Part shown: positions 23,347-32,146 of the stretch, piece by piece
Position numbering within the stretch: the stretch's first letter is position 1
Layout: every line of letters starts with the position of its first letter
Assembly: GCF_003846175.1 (NCBI RefSeq)
Contig: NZ_ML123050.1
Location: forward strand, 236,191-277,244
DNA from: Streptomyces sp. ADI95-17
GTDB lineage: Bacteria; Actinomycetota; Actinomycetes; Streptomycetales; Streptomycetaceae
Direction of reading: 5' to 3'
Length of the DNA stretch: 41,054 nucleotides
Translations under genes and position numbers: made by a program
Notes under the pieces: generated by a model
What the model was told of the DNA's origin: nothing
Databases searched by the model: none
Seen by the model: the letters and a program-made list of their open reading frames with translations, nothing else

Positions 23347-24018
23347 TCAGGCGGTCGGCGTCGTCGGTACGGTCAGCGTGGACAGCAGCGCCAGGTCGGC
23401 CTGCTCAAGGCTGTCCAGCACGGCGATCCGGTCGGCCTCGGCGATCGGCACAGTGGAGGGGACGGCCAGCACCGAGCAGCCGGCCGCGCGCGCGGAGGCG
23501 ACACCGGTCGGAGTGTCCTCGACGGCCACGCAGACCGCGGGGTCCAATCCGAGTCGATCGGCGGCGGCCAGGTAGGGGGCTGGGTCGGGCTTGGTGCGCT
23601 CGGTGTCCTCGGCGGCGAGAGTGACGGTGAACCAGTGATCGCCGAGTCTGGCGAGGACCAGGTCCACTACGCGGCGAGGTGAGGCCGAGACCAGCGCGGT
23701 GGGCACGGCGGCGTCGCCCAGTTCGGCGAGCAGCGCCAGTGCGCCGGGCCGGGGGACGACCTCGGCGGCGACCTTGCTGCTGAACGTGTCGCTGAGGATC
23801 TCGGCCAGGGCGTTCGCGGTGAAGCTGGTCCGGGTGATGCGGCACAGGTGGGCGGCGGTGTGTTCGACAGCGCGGCCGAGCACCTCGGGCAGGTCCTCCT
23901 CGGTGAGGGTGTGGCCGAGACGGGCGGCGAGATCGGTCGTGGTCCGGAGCCAGAGACGCTCGGTGTCGACCAGCGTGCCGTCCATGTCGAACAGGACAGC
24001 GGCAGGGGGTACGGGCAC
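23347..24018 (-). CDS. HAD-family sugar phosphatase / beta-phosphoglucomutase-like
   Basis: A 223-residue HAD hydrolase. Motif I FDMDGTLVDTE has its nucleophile Asp near residue 11. A helical cap follows (LPEVLGRAVEHTAAHLCRIT). Motif II is the Ser in TALVSASPRR, motif III the Lys in TERTKPDP, and motif IV VAVEDTPTGVASARAAG. This subgroup acts on small phosphorylated sugars or converts beta-sugar phosphates. GTG 24018 was chosen because GGTAGGA lies just upstream; an earlier GTG at 24057 adds 13 residues without a clear ribosome-binding site. It is the last gene of the leftward glycosidase series, 84 bp after the alpha-mannosidase, and probably acts on a sugar phosphate released by that pathway. 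Confidence 0.88.
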   Translation of the reverse strand: MPVPPAAVLFDMDGTLVDTERLWLRTTTDLAARLGHTLTEEDLPEVLGRAVEHTAAHLCRITRTSFTANALAEILSDTFSSKVAAEVVPRPGALALLAELGDAAVPTALVSASPRRVVDLVLARLGDHWFTVTLAAEDTERTKPDPAPYLAAADRLGLDPAVCVAVEDTPTGVASARAAGCSVLAVPSTVPIAEADRIAVLDSLEQADLALLSTLTVPTTPTA

Positions 24019-24072
24019 GGCAGTCCTACCTTCTTCGATCACGGCTTGATTGATCACTCGTGAGGCCGGTGG

Positions 24073-24094
24073 CTCCGGGGTTCCGTTCCCGGAG
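24073..24094 (-). terminator. Short hairpin after the alpha-mannosidase gene
   Basis: CTCCGGG / CCCGGAG with an 8-nt loop, 9 bp beyond the GH38 stop and before the HAD gene. It may partly end or attenuate the transcript. Confidence 0.45.
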
Positions 24095-24102
24095 AGCCTC
24101 GG

Positions 24103-27100
24103 TCAGTCACGCTTCCTGGGCCTCAGCCGGAGCGTGAGGATCTGGAACGGGCGCAGTGCCAGGTGCACTCTTTGGCCGTCCGCTTGTACGACGTCCGTGT
24201 TCCCGCGGGGGTCGGGTTCGCGCTCCAGCAGATCGGTCTCGGCGGCGGAGGCCAGAGGGAATCCGGCGGTCAGGACGGTTCGGGCGCGTCCCCCGAATGC
24301 CTCGTAGAGGCGTACGACGACGTCGCCGGAGCGATCGTCGGCGAGTTTGACCACTTCGATGACAACAGTCTCGTTGTCCGCGGTGACGAGCGGCTCGACC
24401 TCGGCCGAGCCGAGGAGGCTGCGCTCGGGCTGATTGAAGGCGTAGCCCTCGCGGACGGCGTCGGCGATGTCGGCGCCGATGACGAACCCGTATCGCAAAT
24501 GGTGATGGCCCTGGTCGGCATCAGGGTCGGGGAAGCGGGGAGCGCGGAGCAGGGAGAGCCGGACGGTGGTGGTGGTGGTGCCGCCGTCTGCGCGGACGTC
24601 CCGGGTGACCTCGTGCCCGTAGGTCGAGTCGTTGACCACAGCCGCGCCCCACCCCCGTTCGCCGAGGTGCAGGAAGCGGTGGGCGCAGATCTCGAACTTG
24701 GCGGCGTCCCAGCTGGTGTTGGCGTGGGTGGGGCGCCGGACGTGTCCGAAGGGGATCTCCGCGCTGGAGTGGTCGGCCCGCACGTCGAGCGGGAAGGATG
24801 CCTTGAGGAGCTTCTCCTTCTCGTGCCAGTCGATCTCGGTGTCGATGTCCAGACGTCGCGAGCCTTCGGACAGGGAGACCAGCTGTTCGATGCGGGAGTC
24901 ACCGAAGGTCCGCACGATCCGGACACCGGCTTCCTCCGCCTCGACCGAGTCGGCGTCGAGGAGGTTGTGAACGGTGTTGCGGTAGAAGGCGTCGATGTCC
25001 CAGGCGTCGTACTCGTTGGGGAAGTCCTGGTGCAGCTGGAGGAGGTTGGCGGCGGCACCAGGGGCGAGCGCTTCGCGTTCGGCCGCGATGTCGTACGCCG
25101 AGGTAACCAGGCCCTGGGCACCGATACGGATGCGGACCAGGCCGTTGTCCAGCGCGAAACCGTCCCCGCAGGGGACCGGGACGACAGGTCGGCCCGACGG
25201 CCGGGTGCGGAGCGTGGCGCCGAGGGCGGGGACACCGTCGCGGGCGAACGGAGCGGCGTTGAAGACCACGGGCAGATCGCCTTCGCCGGCCAGGGCACGC
25301 TGGGCGGCGTCAGTGATCGCGCGCAGATCGGCGGTGACGGCGGCGTAGGTCTGCTCCGCCTCCCGGTGAACCCAGGCGATGGAGGAGCCGGGCAGGATGT
25401 CGTGGAACTGGTGCAGCAGGACCGTCTTCCACAGCCGGTCCAGGGCCTGGTACGGGTACGCGAATCCGGTGCGCAAGGTGGCGGTCGCCGACCACAGCTC
25501 GGCCTCTCGCAGCAGGTGCTCGCTGCGCCGGTTGCCCTGCTTGGTCCTCAGTTGGCTGGTCAGTGTGCCGCGGTGGAACTCCAGGTACAGCTCCCCCTGC
25601 CACACCGGCGCGTCGGGGTATTCGGCGTGTGCCCGCTCGAAGAAGTCCGCGGGGCTCTCGATGACGACCCTGGCCGAGCCCTCCAGGTCGACGAGACGCT
25701 CGGCCCGGGCCAGCATCTCCCGGGTGGGGCCACCGCCGCCGTCTCCGTAGCCGAACGGGAGCAGCGAGCTGTTGGCTGCTTCCTTGTCCTGGAAGTTGCC
25801 GACGGCATGGGCGAGTTCGGCGCCGGTGATCTCGGCGTTGTAGGTGTCGACCGGCGGGAAGTGGCTGAAGATCCTGGTGCCGTCGATGCCCTCCCACCAG
25901 AAGGTGTGGTGCGGGAACTTGTTGGTGGTGTTCCAGGAGATCTTCTGGGTGAGGAACCACCGGATTCCTGCCAGTTTCATCAGCTGCGGCATGGCCGCGT
26001 TGTACCCGAAGGTGTCGGGCAGCCACATCTCCTCGGTCTCGACGCCGAACTCGTCGAGGTAGAAGCGCTTCCCATGGATCAGCTGCCGGACGAGGGCCTC
26101 ACCGCCGGTGATGTTGGTGTCGGGTTCCACCCACAGGCTGCCGACAGGCAGGAACTGCCCCTTCTCCGCCTTCTCCTGGACCCGGCCGTAGACCTCGGGG
26201 CGGTGCTCCTTGAGCCAGGCCAGCTGCTGGGCCTGGGACATGGCGAACAGGAAGCCCTGGTGTTCGTCCATGAGGTGGGTGACGTTGGAGAGCGTCCTGG
26301 CGACCTTGCGGATGGTCTCGCGCAGCGGCCACAGCCAGGCGGTGTCGATGTGGGCGTGTCCGATGGCGGACATGCGGTGGGCGCTGGCGGCCGCGGGAGC
26401 GGCGAACGCCGGGCGCAGCACCTCGCGGGCGGCGGTGGCGCTGTCCGCGATGTTCTGCAGGTCGACTGCGTCCAGGGCCCGCTCGATGGTGTGCAGGAGC
26501 TGCCAGCGGCGCGGGTCTGCCTCGGGCAGTTCGCGCATGAGCTCCCCGAGGACGTCCAGGTCCTGGGCGAGTTCCCATACCTGTGCGTCGAAGACCGCCA
26601 GCTCCAGTCGGAGCAGCTGGTACAGGGGGGCGCTCTCGGAGCCGGCTCCTGTCATCCAGGAGGGCTGTTCCCCGGTCCGGGACGGGATGTGGTCATCGTT
26701 CAGGTTGGGGTTGGCGGCGGCCTCGACGTAGTAGGTGAACTCCTCGCCGCCGGCCGCCGGGTCGGCGACCGGGATGTAGGCGTTGCGGGGGTTGAGGGCC
26801 TTTACCACGCTGCCGTCCGCCCGGTAGACCAGGCCCTCGGCGGAGAAGCCTGCGCCGGTGACGTTGAAGCCGAGGTCGATGACCGCCTCGACCGACAGGC
26901 CTGCCCACTCCTGCGGAACTCTGCCGCTGATCCTGAACCAGCTCGTGGACCAGGGCGGACCCCACCGGTGACCGAGCGTCACGGGTTCGTACGGTGCGGC
27001 CAGGCCGTCGGCCACGGGGACCGGCTCGCCCTGCACGCTCCAGATCGCGATCTCGACCGGGACGGTACGGGCGTGGGCCGCAGGCCGGATGCGCTGGTTC

Positions 27101-27147
27101 AGCACCCGGTCGAGCCGCTGCTCGGTGAGGCGTCGCTTGCTGTGCAT
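24103..27147 (-). CDS. GH38 alpha-mannosidase
   Basis: A 1,014-residue zinc-dependent alpha-mannosidase that releases alpha-linked mannose. Zinc-site blocks are GHAHIDTAWLWP (His266, Asp268) and QFHDILPGS (His582). The nucleophile is Asp378 in LPDTFGYNA. The C-terminal half has the expected beta-sandwich domains. There is no signal peptide, so the enzyme is cytoplasmic and would work on imported oligosaccharides. ATG 27147 follows GAGGATTCC at good distance, and the frame upstream of it is Arg/Pro-rich and not family-like. Length matches bacterial GH38 enzymes of about 1,000 residues. It lies in the same direction as, and downstream of, the GH35 enzyme and a GH13 relic. Confidence 0.95.
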   Translation of the reverse strand: MHSKRRLTEQRLDRVLNQRIRPAAHARTVPVEIAIWSVQGEPVPVADGLAAPYEPVTLGHRWGPPWSTSWFRISGRVPQEWAGLSVEAVIDLGFNVTGAGFSAEGLVYRADGSVVKALNPRNAYIPVADPAAGGEEFTYYVEAAANPNLNDDHIPSRTGEQPSWMTGAGSESAPLYQLLRLELAVFDAQVWELAQDLDVLGELMRELPEADPRRWQLLHTIERALDAVDLQNIADSATAAREVLRPAFAAPAAASAHRMSAIGHAHIDTAWLWPLRETIRKVARTLSNVTHLMDEHQGFLFAMSQAQQLAWLKEHRPEVYGRVQEKAEKGQFLPVGSLWVEPDTNITGGEALVRQLIHGKRFYLDEFGVETEEMWLPDTFGYNAAMPQLMKLAGIRWFLTQKISWNTTNKFPHHTFWWEGIDGTRIFSHFPPVDTYNAEITGAELAHAVGNFQDKEAANSSLLPFGYGDGGGGPTREMLARAERLVDLEGSARVVIESPADFFERAHAEYPDAPVWQGELYLEFHRGTLTSQLRTKQGNRRSEHLLREAELWSATATLRTGFAYPYQALDRLWKTVLLHQFHDILPGSSIAWVHREAEQTYAAVTADLRAITDAAQRALAGEGDLPVVFNAAPFARDGVPALGATLRTRPSGRPVVPVPCGDGFALDNGLVRIRIGAQGLVTSAYDIAAEREALAPGAAANLLQLHQDFPNEYDAWDIDAFYRNTVHNLLDADSVEAEEAGVRIVRTFGDSRIEQLVSLSEGSRRLDIDTEIDWHEKEKLLKASFPLDVRADHSSAEIPFGHVRRPTHANTSWDAAKFEICAHRFLHLGERGWGAAVVNDSTYGHEVTRDVRADGGTTTTTVRLSLLRAPRFPDPDADQGHHHLRYGFVIGADIADAVREGYAFNQPERSLLGSAEVEPLVTADNETVVIEVVKLADDRSGDVVVRLYEAFGGRARTVLTAGFPLASAAETDLLEREPDPRGNTDVVQADGQRVHLALRPFQILTLRLRPRKRD

Positions 27148-27224
27148 GGAATCCTCTGCAGTCGGTGGAGGACGGTGATCTTCTTGCGGTCGGCTCGCCG
27201 ACAGGAGCGGTGTGGGAACAGGGG

Positions 27225-27440
27225 CGTCAGACCGTCCACCACACCGTGGCGTTCGCGTCCAGCTCGAAGCTCGCGCCGTGGGAGCCGTTGGTGGGGCCGA
27301 TCGGGGAGCCGACGAGCAGCAGATGTCCGGGGGCGGGGATGCGTACCGCCTCATCGGTGATGTTCATCGTGCAGACGAAGCCCTGGCGCTGGAGGTTCAT
27401 GTGGGCGTGGCCGGTCGGTCCGACTGGCTGAGGTGTGATG
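27225..27440 (-). pseudogene. C-terminal fragment of a GH13-like glycosidase
   Basis: A minus frame reads QRQGFVCTMNITDEAVRIPA, PGHLLLVGSPIGP and ASFELDANATVWWTV, then stops at 27227. The pattern F-V-C-x-x-N-x-T ... LL ... L-x-A-x-A-T-V-W-W is that of the last beta-domain of GH13 alpha-glucosidase-like enzymes. Nothing of the catalytic barrel remains. It sits between the GH38 and GH35 genes in the same direction, so a member of this operon has probably been deleted. Confidence 0.5.
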
Positions 27441-27456
27441 TCCGGTGTCACGGACG

Positions 27457-29211
27457 TCAGTCCTCGACGGGGCCCAGATCGGGAGTACCCCGCAGTTCCA
27501 CCGTGCGGGTGGTGGCGCCGTGCAGTTCGAGGACCGTGATCTCGTTCCGGCCGGCGTTCAGGATCGGCGCGGGGACGTAGAGAGTGGTCTGCGGTCCTCG
27601 GGACCAGTACCGGCCGAGTGCGAAGCCGTTGATCCAGACGTGGCCCTTGGTCCAGCCGTCCAGGGCGATCCAGCCGTCGGCCGGCTGGCCGATGTCCAGG
27701 TGCCCGCGGTGGAACGTGGGGCCGACCGGGGGCGAGGCGTGCTCGAACGCGGTGAAGGACAGCCGGTCCAGATCGTCGAGAGGCAGCGGCCGGCTGTACC
27801 AGCTCTCCGGCGCCAGTGCGTTGACGGAGACCTCGCCGAGCAGCCCCTTGCGGTCGTGCATGCCCCGCCCGTAGTTCACCCTGCCCTGGTTCTCCACCAG
27901 CACGGCCAGTTGTGCACCGCGCCGGGGGGTGTGGAAGGCGAGGGCGTGCTCATGGTTCTCGCGTTCCAGGACGCCGACCGGCTGGCCGTCGACGAAGACC
28001 TGGGCGCGGTCGTGTACCTGGGCGATGCGGAGGACGGTCGGCCCGGCCGACGGGAGCTCCGTCTCGTACAGGATGAATCCGAAGGACTGGCCGAGCTGTT
28101 CCATGGCCTGGGGGCGGTCGGCGTGCACCGCGCTGCCGAGCCGCTCGCACTGGTCCAGGAGGTCGGCGCATGCGGTGAGTTCCACGGCGGCCGGGGCAAG
28201 CTTGGGTGCGGGGGCGGGTACCGGCTCCTCGGGGACGGGCGCGTGCCGGGCGATGACCTCGCGGAAGGCGGCGTATTTGGGGGCGGGATCGCCGGCCTCG
28301 TCCAGAGGCGCGTCGTAGTCGTACGACGTGACGGTGGCTCGGTAGGTGCCCTTGTCGTTGGCACCGTTGGTGAATCCGAAGTTGGTGCCGCCGTGGAACA
28401 TGTAGATGTTGACCGAGGCGCCGGCCGTGAGCAGCCGGTCGAGGTCCGCCGCGGCGTCGGCCGTGCTGCGGGTGACATGGGTGCCGCCCCAGCGGTCGAA
28501 CCAGCCGATCCAGAACTCGCTGCACATCAGCGGTCCGGACGGCTGATGCGTGCGCAGGGCGGCGAGCCCGGCGTCCACCCGGCTGCCGAGATTGACGGTG
28601 CGCAGGACGCCGTCGAGGCCGCCGCGCTCCAGGTCGGAGGGCTGGTCGCAGGTAAACAGCGGTACGTCGACTCCCTGCCGGTGCAGCAGCTCCGCCAGAT
28701 CCTCCAGGTAGCCGGAGTCGTCGCCGTACGCACCGTATTCGTTCTCCAGTTGCACGGCGAGGATCGGGCCGCCACGAGTGGAGAGGTAAGGAAGGACGGG
28801 CGGCAGCAGGGCAGCGAGGTAGTCGTCCACCGCCTTCAAGTAGCGCGGGTCGCGGCTGCGCAGTTCGATGTCCTCGTCGGCGAGCAGCCAGGAGGGCAGG
28901 CCGCCGCCCTCCCACTCGGCGCAGATGTACGGGCCGGGGCGGAGCAGTACGTGCAGGTCTTCGGCGGCGGCCAGATCGAGGAACCGGGGAAGATCGAGAC
29001 CTGCGTCCAGCCGGAACTCACCCGGATGGGGCGAGTGGACATTCCATGGGACGTAGGTCTCGACCGTGTTCAGTCCCATCAGGCGCGCCTTGCGAAGCCG
29101 GTCGGCCCACTGTTCCGGATGGATCCGGAAGTAGTGCAGCCCGCCGGAGATGATCCGCAGCGGTCGGTCGTCGAGACGGAAGCCGTCTGAGGCAACCTCG
29201 AGTCGTGGCAT
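27457..29211 (-). CDS. GH35 beta-galactosidase
   Basis: A 584-residue retaining beta-galactosidase. The TIM barrel opens with LRIISGGLHYFRIHPEQW. The acid/base Glu158 is in QLENEYGAYG and the nucleophile Glu232 in CSEFWIGWFD. C-terminal jelly-roll domains follow, with GHVWINGFALGRYWSRGPQT typical of the family. There is no signal peptide, so it acts in the cytoplasm. It starts 39 bp after the secreted GH5 gene and is probably in the same transcript. It would remove terminal beta-galactose from oligosaccharides brought in by the neighbouring transporter. Confidence 0.95.
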   Translation of the reverse strand: MPRLEVASDGFRLDDRPLRIISGGLHYFRIHPEQWADRLRKARLMGLNTVETYVPWNVHSPHPGEFRLDAGLDLPRFLDLAAAEDLHVLLRPGPYICAEWEGGGLPSWLLADEDIELRSRDPRYLKAVDDYLAALLPPVLPYLSTRGGPILAVQLENEYGAYGDDSGYLEDLAELLHRQGVDVPLFTCDQPSDLERGGLDGVLRTVNLGSRVDAGLAALRTHQPSGPLMCSEFWIGWFDRWGGTHVTRSTADAAADLDRLLTAGASVNIYMFHGGTNFGFTNGANDKGTYRATVTSYDYDAPLDEAGDPAPKYAAFREVIARHAPVPEEPVPAPAPKLAPAAVELTACADLLDQCERLGSAVHADRPQAMEQLGQSFGFILYETELPSAGPTVLRIAQVHDRAQVFVDGQPVGVLERENHEHALAFHTPRRGAQLAVLVENQGRVNYGRGMHDRKGLLGEVSVNALAPESWYSRPLPLDDLDRLSFTAFEHASPPVGPTFHRGHLDIGQPADGWIALDGWTKGHVWINGFALGRYWSRGPQTTLYVPAPILNAGRNEITVLELHGATTRTVELRGTPDLGPVED

Positions 29212-29250
29212 GGCCGTGGTCTCCTCGATGATGGAACTGATGGAGGTGGG

Positions 29251-31209
29251 TCAGTTCAGCGGACGGCAGAGCAGTGCGTCGGGGACTCCGCCGTGGTTCC
29301 ACTTCCAGGTGAAGGCGACGCCGGCGACGTACTCGTTGTCGGCGCACTGACCCTTGTAGTAGCCGGGAGCCCAGTCGCTTTCGACCGAGCCGCCGGTGGC
29401 CGGGCGGTTGTCGCCCTGGTCGAACCAGACGTTGCGGCCGTTCAGCGGCAGCGGTGCGGCGGACGGCGCACAGAGCAGGCCGGCCATGGAGTTGCCGTTG
29501 GCGCTGTAGCCGACGGCGAAGGTGTTGTCGGGGCACTGGAGTTTGTTGTAGCCCGAGGCCCAGTCGCCGTGGGTGACGTAGCGCTCGTCATGGACGGCCA
29601 CCCAGTCACCGGCTCCCTTGGCGGGCTGGCCCGCGTCGGTGCACAGGCCGCGCTTGTCGCTGCGGCCGAGGCCGGTCAGACGCTGGCTGTCGGGGCAGTT
29701 GCCCTTGCGGTGGCCGGGGCTCCAGTCGCCCTGGGCGAGCATGCGGGAGGAGACGTTGTGGTCGCGGAAGTCGAGGTCGAGCATGTTCCAGTGGTTGACC
29801 TGTGCGACCGGACCGGTCGTTCCCGAGGCGTTGACCAGTTTGTTCCAGTCGGCGGACCGCCAGTCACCTGAGTCGCTGACGCTCTGCCGTTTACCGGCGG
29901 CGTCGTAGGAGATCAGGGCCCAGGTGTCCTGCGGGGTGCCATTGGCGCCGGTCCATCCGACCAGCGGCCAGATGGCGAAGTCGGTGTCGTTCTCGACCAG
30001 GATGTCGGTGAAGTTGCCGAACCAGGTCTTCTCCTTGGTGTCCTGCGACCCTCGGCCGGCGGCTCCGAACTCGCTGATCCAGACGGGGGCGGTGAAGTGC
30101 TGGCCGGACTGAGTGACGAACAGGGCCTCGTCGTGCACCAGTTGCTTCAGCTTCTCGAGCGGGAAGTCCTCGTACGGCCAGTCGTTGGTGTGCCCCGGTC
30201 CGCTGTCGGCACCCGTGTAGTTCGGGCCGGTGTAGCCGTAGAAGTGCGCGGCGTAGACCAGCTTGCCCGAGGTGATCAGGGTGTTGGAGAGTTCACGGAC
30301 CGGCGTCAGCATCGGCCTGCCGTAGTCCAGTCCGTCCAGCGGGATGCCGTACCAGTTGATGCCCTCCATGATGACCAGCATGTCGGGGTCGGCCTGCAGG
30401 ATGCGGGTGCCAGCCAGCTCGAAGGCCGCGTAGGTGTCGTGGTCGTCACCCCGGCCCCAGTTGGGGTCGTCCCAGGTGTCGCGGCGGATCTCGTTGCGCA
30501 GGTCGGCTCCGACGACACGCTTGTTCGCCTTGTAGCGGTTGACCAGGAAGAGCCAGTCGTCCTGCCACTGCTGGGCGGACTGGCCGCTGTTCCAGCGTTC
30601 GTTTCCGTCCAGGCCGCAGCAGAAGCGGTAGGAGGTGGTGTGGTTGTTGAGGATGACCGCGAATCCCTCGGCGGTCAGGGCCGCCACCACCGCGTCGAAC
30701 ACCTGCAGCGGGGTCTTGCCCTTCAGCTGCGGGTTGGCCGCGACCGCGGAGTCCGGTACCACCGTGGTGTCCCGCATCATCGCGTTGGCGAACGGCAGGC
30801 GGATGCTGTTCAGCCCGAGCTCGTGGAAGTCGGCCATGATCTGTGTCATCGGCGCGCGGTCCAGGCCCAGCGGAAGGTTGTTCGACATCTGGTCCGCCTG
30901 GTGGTTCGCGGGGTCGTTGACGTCGCCGCTGCCTTCCCAGGTGCCCTGGGCACCGGCCCAGTTGCCGGCCTTCAGCTTGAAGCGGTTGCCGTCGGCATCG
31001 ACGATGTACCGCCCACGGGTACTCAGCGGCGCCGTCCAGGAGGCTGCCAACTGCGGTCCGGTCATGGGAGTGGCGGTGTCGGTGGCGCCGGGGGGCGCTG
31101 CGACGGAGCCGGTGGTTCCCGCGAGGACGAGGGTGACCGCGGCAGCCGTGGCGGGCAGGATTCGGGAGAAGAATCTCCTGACGGCGGGAGCCGACCTGTC
31201 GGATCTCAT
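29251..31209 (-). CDS. Secreted GH5-family endoglycosidase with three C-terminal cysteine repeats
   Basis: A 652-residue exported enzyme. The signal peptide has Arg-rich VRRFFSR then a hydrophobic core and cleaves near residue 42. The GH5-type barrel opens at GRYIVDADGNRFKLKAGNW. The acid/base is Glu240 (DLRNEIR) and the nucleophile Glu380 (WISEFGAAG). The last 165 residues hold three related units starting near 491, 546 and 611, each with D-W-x-x-G-Y/H-x-x-x-x-C then L-L/G-x-C. They may form a small disulfide-bonded carbohydrate-binding module. ATG 31209 follows GGAGGGG. As the only secreted glycosidase of the locus it should make the first cut. Beta-mannan, beta-galactan, beta-glucan or glycolipid are all possible substrates. 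Confidence 0.85.
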   Translation of the reverse strand: MRSDRSAPAVRRFFSRILPATAAAVTLVLAGTTGSVAAPPGATDTATPMTGPQLAASWTAPLSTRGRYIVDADGNRFKLKAGNWAGAQGTWEGSGDVNDPANHQADQMSNNLPLGLDRAPMTQIMADFHELGLNSIRLPFANAMMRDTTVVPDSAVAANPQLKGKTPLQVFDAVVAALTAEGFAVILNNHTTSYRFCCGLDGNERWNSGQSAQQWQDDWLFLVNRYKANKRVVGADLRNEIRRDTWDDPNWGRGDDHDTYAAFELAGTRILQADPDMLVIMEGINWYGIPLDGLDYGRPMLTPVRELSNTLITSGKLVYAAHFYGYTGPNYTGADSGPGHTNDWPYEDFPLEKLKQLVHDEALFVTQSGQHFTAPVWISEFGAAGRGSQDTKEKTWFGNFTDILVENDTDFAIWPLVGWTGANGTPQDTWALISYDAAGKRQSVSDSGDWRSADWNKLVNASGTTGPVAQVNHWNMLDLDFRDHNVSSRMLAQGDWSPGHRKGNCPDSQRLTGLGRSDKRGLCTDAGQPAKGAGDWVAVHDERYVTHGDWASGYNKLQCPDNTFAVGYSANGNSMAGLLCAPSAAPLPLNGRNVWFDQGDNRPATGGSVESDWAPGYYKGQCADNEYVAGVAFTWKWNHGGVPDALLCRPLN

Positions 31210-31266
31210 GATTGTCCCCTCCAAGGGTGGGGTGGGTGTGGGGGTTGGATCTTCAGGTGGTGCGGC

Positions 31267-31283
31267 CCGGACCGGTGGTCCGG
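31267..31283 (-). terminator. Small hairpin between transporter and GH5 genes
   Basis: Perfect 7-bp stem CCGGACC / GGTCCGG with a 3-nt loop, 12 bp past the second permease stop. It could reduce read-through from the transporter genes into the glycosidase genes. Confidence 0.45.
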
Positions 31284-31295
31284 AGTCAGTGCGGC

Positions 31296-32141
31296 TCAGC
31301 CCTTGAGGCCGCTGGTGGCGATGCCTTCGACGATGTAGCGCTGGGCGACCAGGAACATGGCCACCAGTGGGGCGATGGTCACGACGGCTCCGGCGAACAG
31401 GCCGGGCAGGTTAATGGTCTGTGAGGTGAGGAACGTCGACAGGGCGATCTGGGCGGTCCACGCGGACGGGTCCTGGCCGATGACCAGCGGCCACAGGAAG
31501 GCGTTCCAGCTGTCGATGAAGGCGAGCGCGCCGAGCGAGGCGAGCATCGCTCCGGACGACGGCAACGCGATCCGGCGGTAGAGGCCCAGCCAGCCGAGCC
31601 CGTCCAGGCGTCCGGCCTCCTCGATCTCGCTGGGGAACTGGAGGTAGAAGTTACGGAAGAGGAGAACGGCGAAGGGGTTGAACAGGCCGGGTGCGATGAT
31701 TCCCCACAGCGTGTTGACCCCGCCCATGGAGCCCACGACGACGAAGGTGGGAACGAACGTCACCGAGCCGGGGATCATCAATGTGGCCACGACCAGGGCG
31801 AGCATGACGCCGCGTCCGGGTACCGGGATGCGCGCGAGGGCGTATCCGGCGGCCGAGGCGAGGAGCGTCGACACCGGGGCGGTGATCGCGGCGATCAGCA
31901 ACGAGTTGCCGAGGGCCTGCCCCATGTGCAGGGCGGGGTCGCTGAAGAGCGCGCTGAAGTTCTCCCAGTGCATCGTCGACGGCCACCAGCTCCAGTCCGG
32001 TGACGTCAGGCCCTGCGTGTCCATCAGCGCGTTGCGCAGCATCAGGTAGAAGGGCGCCAGGAACACCGCTGTCAGCAGGCCCGCCAGCAGGCCGCGCACG
32101 GACCGGCTCACTACCTGCGGCAGGTGTCGTGTTGTTGTCAT
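31296..32141 (-). CDS. Sugar ABC transporter permease (MalG/LacG type)
   Basis: A 281-residue inner-membrane permease with about six hydrophobic helices (for example LLAGLLTAVFLAPFYLML and VVTIAPLVAMFLV). The coupling loop is EEAGRLDGLGWLGLYRRIAL, the EAA motif that docks onto the ATPase. ATG 32141 follows GGGGAGGAG, and the start is only 5 bp after the stop of the other permease. With its partner and the binding protein it forms a CUT1-type importer for oligosaccharides. The ATPase is not encoded here. In Streptomyces such systems usually share the general ATPase MsiK, which is family knowledge and not visible in the window. Confidence 0.93.
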   Translation of the reverse strand: MTTTRHLPQVVSRSVRGLLAGLLTAVFLAPFYLMLRNALMDTQGLTSPDWSWWPSTMHWENFSALFSDPALHMGQALGNSLLIAAITAPVSTLLASAAGYALARIPVPGRGVMLALVVATLMIPGSVTFVPTFVVVGSMGGVNTLWGIIAPGLFNPFAVLLFRNFYLQFPSEIEEAGRLDGLGWLGLYRRIALPSSGAMLASLGALAFIDSWNAFLWPLVIGQDPSAWTAQIALSTFLTSQTINLPGLFAGAVVTIAPLVAMFLVAQRYIVEGIATSGLKG

Positions 32142-32146
32142 GCTGC

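Noticed and set aside
24163..27360. 1,065-residue open frame on the plus strand
   Set aside because: Antisense to the GH38 gene, which has all catalytic motifs. The plus frame has none.
27445..29190. 581-residue open frame on the plus strand
   Set aside because: Antisense to the GH35 gene; no motifs and shadow composition.
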